Source of the DNA: a bacterium
GTDB lineage: Bacteria; Electryoneota; AABM5-125-24; Hatepunaeales; Hatepunaeaceae
Length of the DNA stretch: 57,503 bases
Direction: 5' to 3'
NCBI GenBank assembly: GCA_021734165.1
Contig: JAIPJL010000006.1
Location: 1-57,503 of the forward strand
Made by a program: the position numbers and the translations under genes. The notes under the pieces are model-generated. The model saw only the letters and a list, made by a program, of their open reading frames with translations. It did not search any database and was not told the DNA's origin. Positions 49,517-57,377 of the stretch are shown piece by piece. Numbering within the stretch: position 1 is the stretch's first letter; each line of letters starts with the position of its first letter.

Positions 49517-49915
49517 ATGAAACAACAAAGAAAAACAAACAAAGAGCTGCGCAAGTTCGGATTGGTGATGACTGTACCGCTGGCAATCATCGGTGGGTTG
49601 CTGTTCTGGCGTGAAAAACCGGCAGCGCCTTATTTCATAGGGCTTGCAACGTTCTTTTTAATAACAGGGCTGGCAGTACCGATTGTGCTGCTGCCAATAG
49701 AGAAAGCCTGGATGGCGCTGGCAAAAGTACTGTCGATAGTGGTAACTTACTTTCTGCTGACAGTAACCTTTTTTGTAATGATAACACCAATGGCTTTGCT
49801 GCTGAAGCTGATCAGGAAGGATTTGCTGAGTTTGAAATTTACGTCCAATCCGGGGACTTACTGGGTGAAGGTCGATCCGGATGGACCCGCTTCGCGGATT
49901 GATAAACCGTACTAA
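49517..49915 (+). CDS. SxtJ-family membrane protein
   Basis: A 132-residue protein with three hydrophobic segments ('LVMTVPLAIIGGLLFW', 'YFIGLATFFLITGLAVPIVL', 'VVTYFLLTVTFFVMITPMAL') and a cytoplasmic end 'FKFTSNPGTYWVKVD'-type stretch ('LKFTSNPGTYWVKVDPDGPA'). The 'RKFGLVM' start and 'PIGKAWM'-like 'PIEKAWMALAKV' mark the SxtJ family, which is found next to carbamoyltransferases. Function unknown. It lies 138 bp after the carbamoyltransferase gene, behind a repeat array. Confidence 0.8.
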   Translation: MKQQRKTNKELRKFGLVMTVPLAIIGGLLFWREKPAAPYFIGLATFFLITGLAVPIVLLPIEKAWMALAKVLSIVVTYFLLTVTFFVMITPMALLLKLIRKDLLSLKFTSNPGTYWVKVDPDGPASRIDKPY

Positions 49916-49951
49916 ATTCATTAAACAGAAGAATTAACCTTAGAGATAAAA

Positions 49952-50110
49952 ATGGCAAGACAAAGTAAACTTGGAATGATTTGGGACTTCCTGAAGATAC
50001 GTAAAAAATGGTGGCTGACGCCGGTCGTCATCTTTATCCTGTTACTCAGTCTGCTGATCGTGCTTTCAGAAGGATCTGCTGTGGCGCCTTTTATTTATGC
50101 GATATTTTAG
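49952..50110 (+). CDS. DUF5989 small membrane protein
   Basis: A 52-residue protein too short for ordinary gene calls. It reads 'MARQSKLGMIWDFLKIRKKW' then 'WLTPVVIFILLLSLLIVLSE' and ends 'GSAVAPFIYAIF', which is the DUF5989 pattern (basic amphipathic N-terminus, one membrane span, terminal FIY). It is a standard companion of SxtJ and carbamoyltransferase genes, and here it is exactly in that place, 36 bp after the SxtJ-like gene. Confidence 0.88.
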   Translation: MARQSKLGMIWDFLKIRKKWWLTPVVIFILLLSLLIVLSEGSAVAPFIYAIF

Positions 50111-50147
50111 CATAACGGGCTTTACTGAATGAAACGAGCAATAGAGA

Positions 50148-50333
50148 ATGAGTTCTGCTTCTGAAAGGGTATTCGCTGCTAAAAGCGCTCGACACAAACG
50201 TCTGGCAAAGCTGCCGATACATGAAAAGGTCAGGATACTGATTCAGATGCAGAAGGTGGCTGCGCCGATATTGAAGAAGCGAGGGAAGGAAGTGAGAGTT
50301 TGGAAGATATATGAAATAATGAAAATTGAATGA
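50148..50333 (+). CDS. Small basic helical protein, coupled to the DNA methylase
   Basis: A 61-residue protein: 'MSSASERVFAAKSARHKRLA' then 'KLPIHEKVRILIQMQKVAAP' and 'ILKKRGKEVRVWKIYEI'. The 'KLP..EK...L..MQ..A.PIL..RG....VW' pattern recurs in short proteins encoded next to DNA-modification genes, in my memory, but I know no function. Its stop overlaps the methylase ATG (ATGA), so both are translated together. It may be an adaptor or regulator of the methylase. Confidence 0.7.
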   Translation: MSSASERVFAAKSARHKRLAKLPIHEKVRILIQMQKVAAPILKKRGKEVRVWKIYEIMKIE

Positions 50334-53068
50334 ACAACACAGAAAAAAATAACAACATTTTTAAGTCACAGTCAATCCAGGAGATGATTGACGAGCAGAT
50401 TCACAGTGAGGGTGGCTTAAAACCCAAGCCTGTGAAACCGCTCAATGCCCCTGTGCTTGCTCAACCGCACACTGCTATCTATAAAATGCACAGGTATTGG
50501 GCACGGCGACCTCATAATGTATTTGCTCATATAATTCAGCACTATACCAATCCAGGTGATCTCGTGCTGGATCCCTTTTGCGGTGGCGGAGTTACCGTAG
50601 TTGAATCGCTGAAACTAAGGCGGCGAGTAGTGGGTATAGATATAAATCCGCTTGCTACCTGGATTACACAGGTCGAGGTTGAGCCGGTTGATCTGGACGA
50701 ACTTGAAGCGGCGTTTAACAAGTGGTACGAATGGTGCGTGAAGCAGGTATCACCGTTATTTAAAGCGGAATGCGGAAAATGCGGTAATAAAGACGCACAG
50801 GCTGAATGGTATGAATGGTCGAATGTAGTGGTGTGTCCTGATTGCGGGAAGGATGTCGTTCTTGCAGAAGCTGAGAAAGGTAAAAATGCTGTATATACCT
50901 GTACTCACAAGGGATGTATGGGGAAGTTCAAACCTTCTAAACTTAAGCGGCGTGATGACAAAATGATGCTGGTGAAAACCCGCTGTGATAAATGTGAACA
51001 AACCGATATACGCAAACCAATGAAGTCAGACCTGAAATTGTCAGGCGAGATAGAGAGAGATGAAGCAAAAATTGTGAAGAGTGAAAAACTCTTTGTCCCG
51101 GATGACGATTTTCCGGATATGAATCATGTCAGGGAAAACGATCTTTTCTCGAAAGGATTTCTTAAGTTTAAAGACTATTTCACACCTCGGCAGAGGATAA
51201 GTATTGCGCGAACAAGAAAATGGCATGAAAATGGTCTAACTAATGAGAATATTCTAAGCGCACTCTTACATATTTTTACTGCATCACTCAGATTCACAAA
51301 TAAAATGGTATTACGTAACGAAGCATGGCGAGGAACCAATCCTTTGGAATGGCCAGGTCACATGTATTGGCCACCATATACATATCTTGAGGTTTCGAGT
51401 TTGTATCCAATTTCAAAACGAAATAAATCTCTTAGAGTAGGTAAGCACAATAGAAATGAAACAATAAATGATTTTTATTTTCCAGTCTCGACAAAAGGTT
51501 TAATATCGAAACTAGCTAAAAGCACGACGTGTATGATATTAAATACATCATCAGAGAATATCGCTCTTCCAGACGAAACTGTTGATGCAATCATTACCGA
51601 TCCCCCCTTCGGTGGGAATGTGCAGTATTTGGAACTTTCTGATTTCTATCTTGTTTGGTTGAGAGGATTGGTTACATGGGGAGGTCTCACTGATAAAACC
51701 AATGAAGCAATCCAGACCCGTCACCAGGGATTTAATGGAGCAAAAGATATGGAGCATTATGAAACAATGCTCTATAAGATATTTAGCGAATGCCGTCGTG
51801 TGTTAAAACCTGAAGGATACATGGTGATGACTTTCCACAATACTGATGTCAATGTTTGGATGGCGCTGCATAACGCTTCAAGGAGAGCTGGATTTAGATT
51901 GCCGACGTATAAAGAATCTCCCAATCGGGGAGTTCTCTATCAACCCGCTATAAAGAATTACACCCAAACGATACATCAGAAGCGGGGCGGATCGCTTCTC
52001 GGGGATTTTGTTTTAACGTTTATTCCAACTGAAATACCGGCTGACACTGAAGCTCTACGCATGCAGCTTACGCTTGATGAAGAGAAGGCTCTTCATAAAA
52101 AATGTGCGGAAATAATCCGTTACCATTGGGGATTGGATGAACCTTCGTTATGGTCGGCAATTCTACCTTACTTATATGATTCCAACCTTATTGGTCGAAT
52201 ACTGCAATTTGATTTTAAAATTCTGTTGCAGAGCGGTCCGTTTGTATGTAAGACTGTAGATAAAAAGAAGATGTGGTATATGAAAGACATGATGGAAAAT
52301 GGACATCTGAAAGGCATAGACGTTATTGAAGCTGAGAAGCAAACATTAATTGTAGTGCAGAACTATTTTCGGCAGCATCAGACAGCCACTATGGATGATC
52401 TGCTAAAAGCCGTGTATTCCCAGTTGGTTAATTCACAATTACCGAAGTTGGAGACTATTCAGAAGGTTTTAAATACCTATTGTATCAAGCAAAAGTCCAA
52501 AATCTCTAAACGCGATGAGTATATTTGGAAGACAGGGAAGCAAACTTCCATTGATGTAGCGCGATTACTAACAAAGCAGAATCATCTTGACCTTGGCGCT
52601 GGTTTCACGGATGATCATAATGCGATTATTGAAGCGATTGCTGTATCTGCCATTGATCAGGGTTTTAACGTTCATGTCGGAAAAACCGAACAACGAAAAT
52701 CGTCTTCATTAAAAGACCTGTCAATTCAACTTACAGGTTTGGAGCTTGGTTTACCGCCGGTTAGTTTTAAACTTATTAAAGAGATCGATTTACTCATTCT
52801 CAAGGATAACCATATTCAAGCTGCAATTGAAGTTGTAATGACGCTCTCTACATTTAATAAAGCGATAAATGACAGGTTTAGAAATCTGATAGAAGTTGTC
52901 AGCAACTGGAATTATCCTCTTATAACCATTGTTAAAGATGAAGATTATGAGAATGCGATGAAAGAGCTTCGCACTCCGGCAAATTTGAATGCAAAACTGC
53001 CTGATAAGGTAAAAGTCCTGCGGTTGTCGCAGTTAAGTATGGAAAACCCATTACAATTAATACTCTGA
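50330..53068 (+). CDS. Large zinc-ribbon DNA methyltransferase with C-terminal nuclease-like domain
   Basis: A 912-residue protein. 'AIYKMHRYWARRPHNVFAHI' (49-68) opens the methylase; AdoMet motif I 'LVLDPFCGGGVTVVES' is at 78-93. A zinc-binding insertion follows with C148/C151/C169/C172 and C191/C196/C219/C222. Catalytic motif IV 'ITDPPFGGNVQY' has DPPF at 424-427. I precedes IV, so it is an alpha-type order with a large insertion. The C-terminal ~180 residues contain 'EIDLLILKDNHIQAAIEVVM' with D820 and E834, which matches a PD-(D/E)xK-like core, but the usual Lys/Glu two residues on is V836. It may be a methylase-nuclease fusion whose nuclease is altered. The target is unknown. Confidence 0.82.
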   Translation: MNNTEKNNNIFKSQSIQEMIDEQIHSEGGLKPKPVKPLNAPVLAQPHTAIYKMHRYWARRPHNVFAHIIQHYTNPGDLVLDPFCGGGVTVVESLKLRRRVVGIDINPLATWITQVEVEPVDLDELEAAFNKWYEWCVKQVSPLFKAECGKCGNKDAQAEWYEWSNVVVCPDCGKDVVLAEAEKGKNAVYTCTHKGCMGKFKPSKLKRRDDKMMLVKTRCDKCEQTDIRKPMKSDLKLSGEIERDEAKIVKSEKLFVPDDDFPDMNHVRENDLFSKGFLKFKDYFTPRQRISIARTRKWHENGLTNENILSALLHIFTASLRFTNKMVLRNEAWRGTNPLEWPGHMYWPPYTYLEVSSLYPISKRNKSLRVGKHNRNETINDFYFPVSTKGLISKLAKSTTCMILNTSSENIALPDETVDAIITDPPFGGNVQYLELSDFYLVWLRGLVTWGGLTDKTNEAIQTRHQGFNGAKDMEHYETMLYKIFSECRRVLKPEGYMVMTFHNTDVNVWMALHNASRRAGFRLPTYKESPNRGVLYQPAIKNYTQTIHQKRGGSLLGDFVLTFIPTEIPADTEALRMQLTLDEEKALHKKCAEIIRYHWGLDEPSLWSAILPYLYDSNLIGRILQFDFKILLQSGPFVCKTVDKKKMWYMKDMMENGHLKGIDVIEAEKQTLIVVQNYFRQHQTATMDDLLKAVYSQLVNSQLPKLETIQKVLNTYCIKQKSKISKRDEYIWKTGKQTSIDVARLLTKQNHLDLGAGFTDDHNAIIEAIAVSAIDQGFNVHVGKTEQRKSSSLKDLSIQLTGLELGLPPVSFKLIKEIDLLILKDNHIQAAIEVVMTLSTFNKAINDRFRNLIEVVSNWNYPLITIVKDEDYENAMKELRTPANLNAKLPDKVKVLRLSQLSMENPLQLIL

Positions 53069-53175
53069 TTAGAAATTTAGATTCAGCCTGCACAAGAATA
53101 ACACTCTAATATGGGAATTAGGAATTATACTTCTAAGTACTGCATTAATTATCAGTTAGTAATTACGGAGAAATT

Positions 53176-53793
53176 ATGCCTACTGAAGAGGTTGTTATTG
53201 TTGGTAAAACGAGAGCCGGGAAAATGGTTTGCGTTGGAGCGCTCTCACTGAAAAGCGGCGCTAATATGCGTCTTAGAAATAAAAAGTTTCCGTTCTGGAA
53301 AAGTGATGTTAAATTCGAGATTGGACAACGCTATAAACTGACTTACAGAACATCGACTAATGAAGATAATCCTCATCATTCTGAAGATGTTACAGCCGTC
53401 AGAAATAAATTGATAAGGAATATGTCCAACGAGGAAATAGTAGAATTTATTCATGATAAAAGCCGTATTGTCGAGTCGGAAGATCCAAGGTATGTATTCC
53501 TATACGACGGCACAGATAGTCCGATGAAATTCGACGGAGCTTCAATATATACACCCGAAGCGGATATTACCCGACTGTTAAGCTCAGTCGGATTTTGGAT
53601 TAGTCCTTTTGATCTAAAGGAGTCATCCGGCAGTTACACCGGTAAAAACTTGAGAATAAAATATGTCGGAGTAGCGCCTGCTATTCCGGTGATTAAAAGC
53701 GGCATGATTATTCGCCTCTCAACAGCCGGATTATGGCGAAAGGATGGCTGTGATGAACTGAGAGCCTATCTTCAAGTGTCGGGGTGGTTCTGA
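53176..53793 (+). CDS. Dual-OB-type domain protein
   Basis: A 205-residue all-beta protein. 'VVIVGKTRAGKMVCVGALSL' and 'IGQRYKLTYRTSTNEDNPHH', 'SEDVTAVRNKLIRNMSNEEI' and the end 'IRLSTAGLWRKDGCDELRAY' fit what I know as the dual OB-containing domain, two OB folds in one chain, found with DUF488 proteins. OB folds usually bind nucleic acid. No catalytic motif is visible. ATG 53176 follows GGAG. Its stop overlaps the ATG of the first DUF488 gene, so the three genes are one unit. The domain name rests on memory. Confidence 0.65.
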   Translation: MPTEEVVIVGKTRAGKMVCVGALSLKSGANMRLRNKKFPFWKSDVKFEIGQRYKLTYRTSTNEDNPHHSEDVTAVRNKLIRNMSNEEIVEFIHDKSRIVESEDPRYVFLYDGTDSPMKFDGASIYTPEADITRLLSSVGFWISPFDLKESSGSYTGKNLRIKYVGVAPAIPVIKSGMIIRLSTAGLWRKDGCDELRAYLQVSGWF

Positions 53794-54350
53794 TGAGACC
53801 TTTGATTACAATAGGATTTGGAGCGCGTGAATTGACTGACTTCATCAGTCAATTGCAGAAACATGATATTGACTATTTAATAGACGTGCGTTCTTCGCCG
53901 TATTCCAAATTTAAGCCTGAGTTTAATAAGGACAATATCGCTCCGGTACTGAAGAAACACGGCATAAAATATGACTATTGGGGTGATGTACTCGGCGGAT
54001 TTCCGACCGATCCTTATGTTCTGACAAACGGCAGAGTCGATTATGTAAGACTCGCAAGACGACCTGAATTTGTGAAAGGACTTGAGCGCTTGACCGCTGC
54101 TTTGGAGAACGATTACAAGGTTGCAATCTTCTGCTCGGAAGGACGCCCTGAGGAATGCCACCGAACTAAGTGCATCGGTGAGGAGTTATCGAAGTGGGAA
54201 GTGGAAGTACTGCATATTGATATTAATAACGAATTGGTCACTCAGGCGGATGTAATGTCAAAGATAACTGGTGATCAGATGTCGCTTGATGGTTTGGAGA
54301 AGCCGCTGGTATCGCGTCGGCGTTGGGAGGGCGGTGAAGAAGATTTCTAA
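53793..54350 (+). CDS. DUF488 family protein (first of two)
   Basis: A 185-residue DUF488 protein. 'IDVRSSPYSKFKPEFN' (conserved D-x-R) and the C-terminal 'AIFCSEGRPEECHRTKCIGE' (C-x6-CHR) are the family hallmarks; both cysteines and the His-Arg are present. 'YDYWGDVLGGFP' is the usual middle loop. Members are predicted to act on nucleic acid or nucleotides, but no reaction is established that I know of. ATG 53793 overlaps the previous stop; GTG 53784 is an alternative. It overlaps the next DUF488 gene by 17 bp. Confidence 0.88.
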   Translation: MRPLITIGFGARELTDFISQLQKHDIDYLIDVRSSPYSKFKPEFNKDNIAPVLKKHGIKYDYWGDVLGGFPTDPYVLTNGRVDYVRLARRPEFVKGLERLTAALENDYKVAIFCSEGRPEECHRTKCIGEELSKWEVEVLHIDINNELVTQADVMSKITGDQMSLDGLEKPLVSRRRWEGGEEDF

Positions 54351-54840
54351 ACCACAAGTGTTTACGATTGGTGTGTATGGGAAAACTGAAGATGAGTTTT
54401 TCAAGCTGCTCGTTGATAATCAGATCGATGTTTTTGTTGACATCCGACAGCGGCGGGGAGTGCGAGGCGCACTTTATATGTTTGCTAATAAACTTAGATT
54501 AGTTGCAAAGTTAGAAGAATTAAGAATACTATATTTATACGCCAAACAGTATGCGCCAGATAAGGAATTGCGTGAGATTCAAAAGAGGCAAGATAAAGAT
54601 GACAAGGTGTTGAAACGAGAACGCGCGCAAATGTCAAATGATTTTGTTAATGAATATATTAAAAACGTCATCGAGCAAAATCCAATTGTAGATTTGATAG
54701 AAGAAATAAAGGAGTTGTCAGGGAATCAATTCCCAAGGTTCTGCTTGTGCTGTGTGGAAGCTGAGCCTGAAGCGTGTCATCGTTCGATTGTTGCGGGGGA
54801 AATAGCAAGAGAGATGAATACTGATGTGTGCAATTTGTAA
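54334..54840 (+). CDS. DUF488 family protein (second of two, diverged)
   Basis: A 168-residue protein. GTG 54334, four bases after GGGAGG, gives 'MKKISKPQVFTIGVYGKTED'. 'DVFVDIRQRRGVRGALYMF' replaces the 'DVRSSPYS' block, with the D-x-R kept, and 'LCCVEAEPEACHRSIVAGE' retains the C-x6-CHR motif. A charged helical insertion lies between ('QKRQDKDDKVLKRERAQMS'). It differs strongly from the first copy, so it is not a recent duplication; the two may form a heterodimer. It closes the methylase-associated cluster. Confidence 0.88.
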   Translation: MKKISKPQVFTIGVYGKTEDEFFKLLVDNQIDVFVDIRQRRGVRGALYMFANKLRLVAKLEELRILYLYAKQYAPDKELREIQKRQDKDDKVLKRERAQMSNDFVNEYIKNVIEQNPIVDLIEEIKELSGNQFPRFCLCCVEAEPEACHRSIVAGEIAREMNTDVCNL

Positions 54841-54931
54841 ATATACAATGACATAAGCGTCAAGCGAGGACGCATGACACCACTAAAACACTCAAAGGTA
54901 CTTTTTAACTTAAGATAAACAAAACAAAAAC

Positions 54932-56419
54932 ATGACATTCAACCCAACTGACATTTTGGCAATCATACCGGAGATCGGGATACTGGCGCTGGCTATGATT
55001 GTGATACTGCTGGAGCTGCTCAGCCCCAGGCAGGAGAAACTTTTCCAATGGGTCGCAGCGTTCGGTCTGATCGCAGTGATAGCGCTGACCGTTATCTTTG
55101 GAAACCACGGCAGCGCATTCAGCGGTATGATAGCGCTCGACGGCTTCAGCGCCTTTCTGATCATACTGATCACCGCTGTCACCGCAGCAGTAATACTGAT
55201 GTCCGGTGATTACCTGCGCGGTACTAACATCCGGCACGGTGAGTATTACGGGATGCTGATGATAGCCTCCTGCGGGATGATGATTCTGGTTTCGGCAACT
55301 GATCTCGTTACTGTTTTCCTCGGTATCGAAACCATGTCCATCTCGCTTTATGTGCTGGCAGGACTCAGACCTGAAAAGGCACGTTCCAGCGAAGCGGCGC
55401 TTAAGTACTTCCTGCTCGGAGCGTTTGCGACAGGATTCCTGCTCTACGGAATGGCGCTGATCTATGGCGCATCCGGAGGCAAAACCAACCTGGCTGAGAT
55501 CGCAAGCGCTATTACCAGACTCGATAAAGCGATCCCGATTCACCTTTACGCAGGCGTCGGTTTGATCTCGATAGGACTGCTGTTCAAAGTAGCAGCGTTT
55601 CCGTTTCACTTCTGGTCACCGGATGTTTACCAGGGTTCGCCAACTCCGGTAACAGCCTTCATGTCAGTCGCTCCCAAGGCTGCCGCTTTCGCTGCCTTTC
55701 TGCGTATATTTGGAGGCGCGCTGCCTGACCTCGGAACAGTCTGGATACCGGTGATCTGGGTGGTGGCTGCGGTTACAATGACGGTTGGTAATATCACAGC
55801 CCTGGCTCAGAAAGACATCAAACGAATGCTCGCTTATTCGAGCATCTCTCACGCCGGATATCTTCTGCTGGCTGTCCTCGCATCAGCTACTTATGAAGTG
55901 AACAAAGAAGCTATGGCAGGCATGATGTTCTATTTTGTGGCTTATGCGCTGATGAACGTGGGAGCATTTACGGTCGCGATCCTGATCAGCCGCTCCCGTG
56001 AAAAGGGTGACTATCAGATCGATGATTATAAAGGACTTGCTGCCGAGCATCCCTGGATTGCGGCAGGAATGGCGATATTTTTAATCTCACTTTCGGGGAT
56101 TCCTCCGGCGATTGGATTCTTCGGGAAACTGTACGTCTTTTCAGCCGCTGTGAAAGCCGGATTTGTCGGACTGGTTGTGATTGCAGTGCTGAACAGCGTG
56201 GTTTCGGTTTATTACTATTTACGGATTGTGGTTTATATGTACATGCGCCCGAAGGAGGTCTCGCTCAGTCTGAAACCTTCCGTTGTAACTCTGGCGCTGA
56301 TTGCTATATGTGCAGTATTTATTCTGCTTGGCGGCGTCTTACCGGGGAAAGTGATGAATCTGGCGGATCAGGGAGCAACCCAATCAGGTCTGGAAAAACC
56401 GGTGGCGATGATACGATAA
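54932..56419 (+). CDS. nuoN: NADH-quinone oxidoreductase subunit N
   Basis: A 495-residue antiporter-like subunit of complex I with about 14 membrane helices. 'YGMLMIASCGMMILVSATDL', 'VFLGIETMSISLYVLAGL', 'LLFKVAAFPFHFWSPDVYQG', 'SPTPVTAFMSVAPKAAAFAA' and 'AQKDIKRMLAYSSISHAGYL' are diagnostic. It is the last gene of the canonical nuo order. It is 10 kb behind nuoM, and the DUF488 pair ends 91 bp before it. Confidence 0.97.
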   Translation: MTFNPTDILAIIPEIGILALAMIVILLELLSPRQEKLFQWVAAFGLIAVIALTVIFGNHGSAFSGMIALDGFSAFLIILITAVTAAVILMSGDYLRGTNIRHGEYYGMLMIASCGMMILVSATDLVTVFLGIETMSISLYVLAGLRPEKARSSEAALKYFLLGAFATGFLLYGMALIYGASGGKTNLAEIASAITRLDKAIPIHLYAGVGLISIGLLFKVAAFPFHFWSPDVYQGSPTPVTAFMSVAPKAAAFAAFLRIFGGALPDLGTVWIPVIWVVAAVTMTVGNITALAQKDIKRMLAYSSISHAGYLLLAVLASATYEVNKEAMAGMMFYFVAYALMNVGAFTVAILISRSREKGDYQIDDYKGLAAEHPWIAAGMAIFLISLSGIPPAIGFFGKLYVFSAAVKAGFVGLVVIAVLNSVVSVYYYLRIVVYMYMRPKEVSLSLKPSVVTLALIAICAVFILLGGVLPGKVMNLADQGATQSGLEKPVAMIR

Positions 56420-56430
56420 GCAAGTGTCGG

Positions 56431-56490
56431 TAGGACAAACATTCTTGTTTGTCATGTAACAAGGGGTGGCGCAGGCGTCTCCGCCTGTGA
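56431..56490 (+). repeat. Two hairpin repeats behind nuoN
   Basis: The first: 56434-56441 with 56446-56453, stem GACAAACA, loop TTCT. The second: 56470-56477 with 56482-56489, stem CGCAGGCG with one G.T pair, loop TCTC and leader GGGGTGG. Both show the leader-stem-pyrimidine-loop architecture of the family. Confidence 0.88.
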
Positions 56491-56497
56491 TCTGTGT

Positions 56498-56996
56498 GGT
56501 GTCACACGTCCCCGTGTGACACAAACATTTTCCAAAATCCGGGATTACAAATTAAAAGTATTTCGCATTTAAACAGCATTACAAACTGCCTTCCCCCCTA
56601 CAGAGTAGGGGGGAATTAAAGGGGGGTTTCCTTTTTCATGACTAACTCTTAGTTTTGCTTATGCCAAAATACTTTTAAGTACTACAATAAATAAGTAGCC
56701 CGGATTACAGTATTGAGTGGTGTCACACGTCCCCGTGTGACACAAACATTTTCCCAAAATCCGGGGTTACAAATTAAAAGTATTTCGCAATTAAACAGCA
56801 TTACAAACTGCCTTCCCCCCTACAGAGTAGGGGGGAATTAAAGGGGGGTTTCCTTTTTCATGACTAACTCTTAGTTTTGCTTAGGCTAAAATACTTTTAA
56901 GTACTACAATAAATAAGTAGCCCGGATTCCAGTATTGAGTGGTGTCACACGTCCCCGTGTGACACAAACATTTCCCCATATCCGGGGATTACAGAT
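56498..56996 (+). repeat. Tandem ~221-bp repeat, two full copies and a truncated third
   Basis: Copies start at about 56498, 56719 and 56941. Each begins with a perfect hairpin GTCACACG-TCCC-CGTGTGAC (56501-56520, 56722-56741, 56944-56963). Within each unit is a second element, CCCCCCTAC-AGA-GTAGGGGGG (56593-56613 in copy one), followed by AATTAAAGGGGGGTTTCC, which also stands alone at 29870. Copies one and two differ at only a few positions; copy three stops after about 55 bases, and an ATG follows at 57018. No gene in this stretch. Confidence 0.92.
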
Positions 56997-57017
56997 TAGA
57001 GGTATAAAAGGATAAAA

Positions 57018-57275
57018 ATGAAAATCGTCTTATCCATCCTGCTCGTCTTCGCGCTTCTGACCGCATCCTGCTCCGATAAGACTGAAAAACAGCCTCCCGA
57101 AAAGGAAACCACCGAACTGTCCCAGGATGACCTCGAACAGACCGTTTACATCACCATGTCAGGCGACAGCTACCACACCGAAAACTGCAAGTACGTGCGC
57201 ATGGAAAGGCAAGCCATCACTAAGGAAGAAGCCATTGATAGGGGTTATAAGGCGTGTAAGGTGTGTCAACCGTAG
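57018..57275 (+). CDS. Small lipoprotein with Ada-like metal-binding tail
   Basis: An 85-residue lipoprotein: signal 'MKIVLSILLVFALLTASC' with lipobox 'TASC', then an acidic linker. The C-terminal half is 'VYITMSGDSYHTENCKYVRM' and 'DRGYKACKVCQP'. The 'Y.YHT..C.Y...A...GY..C..C.P' pattern is the Ada-type zinc-binding motif found as a tail on many nucleases and envelope proteins. AAAGGA precedes the ATG. It stands alone behind the tandem repeats. Function unknown. Confidence 0.8.
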   Translation: MKIVLSILLVFALLTASCSDKTEKQPPEKETTELSQDDLEQTVYITMSGDSYHTENCKYVRMERQAITKEEAIDRGYKACKVCQP

Positions 57276-57377
57276 CCATAAACAAGATTAAATATTAGGT
57301 ATACCATTGAATAAAAAGGAAATAGTAGCTACACTATCAGATTATAATAGTCACCTCAAACAAATACTAGTGTCATG

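Noticed and set aside
54905-55609. Long minus-strand open frame of 234 codons
   Set aside because: It is opposite nuoN, is rich in His, Gln and Cys and has no family resemblance; a shadow of GC-rich coding DNA.
57276-57377. Small gene between the Ada-like lipoprotein and the transposase end
   Set aside because: No ribosome site and no coherent frame; it is probably the terminal region of the IS element.
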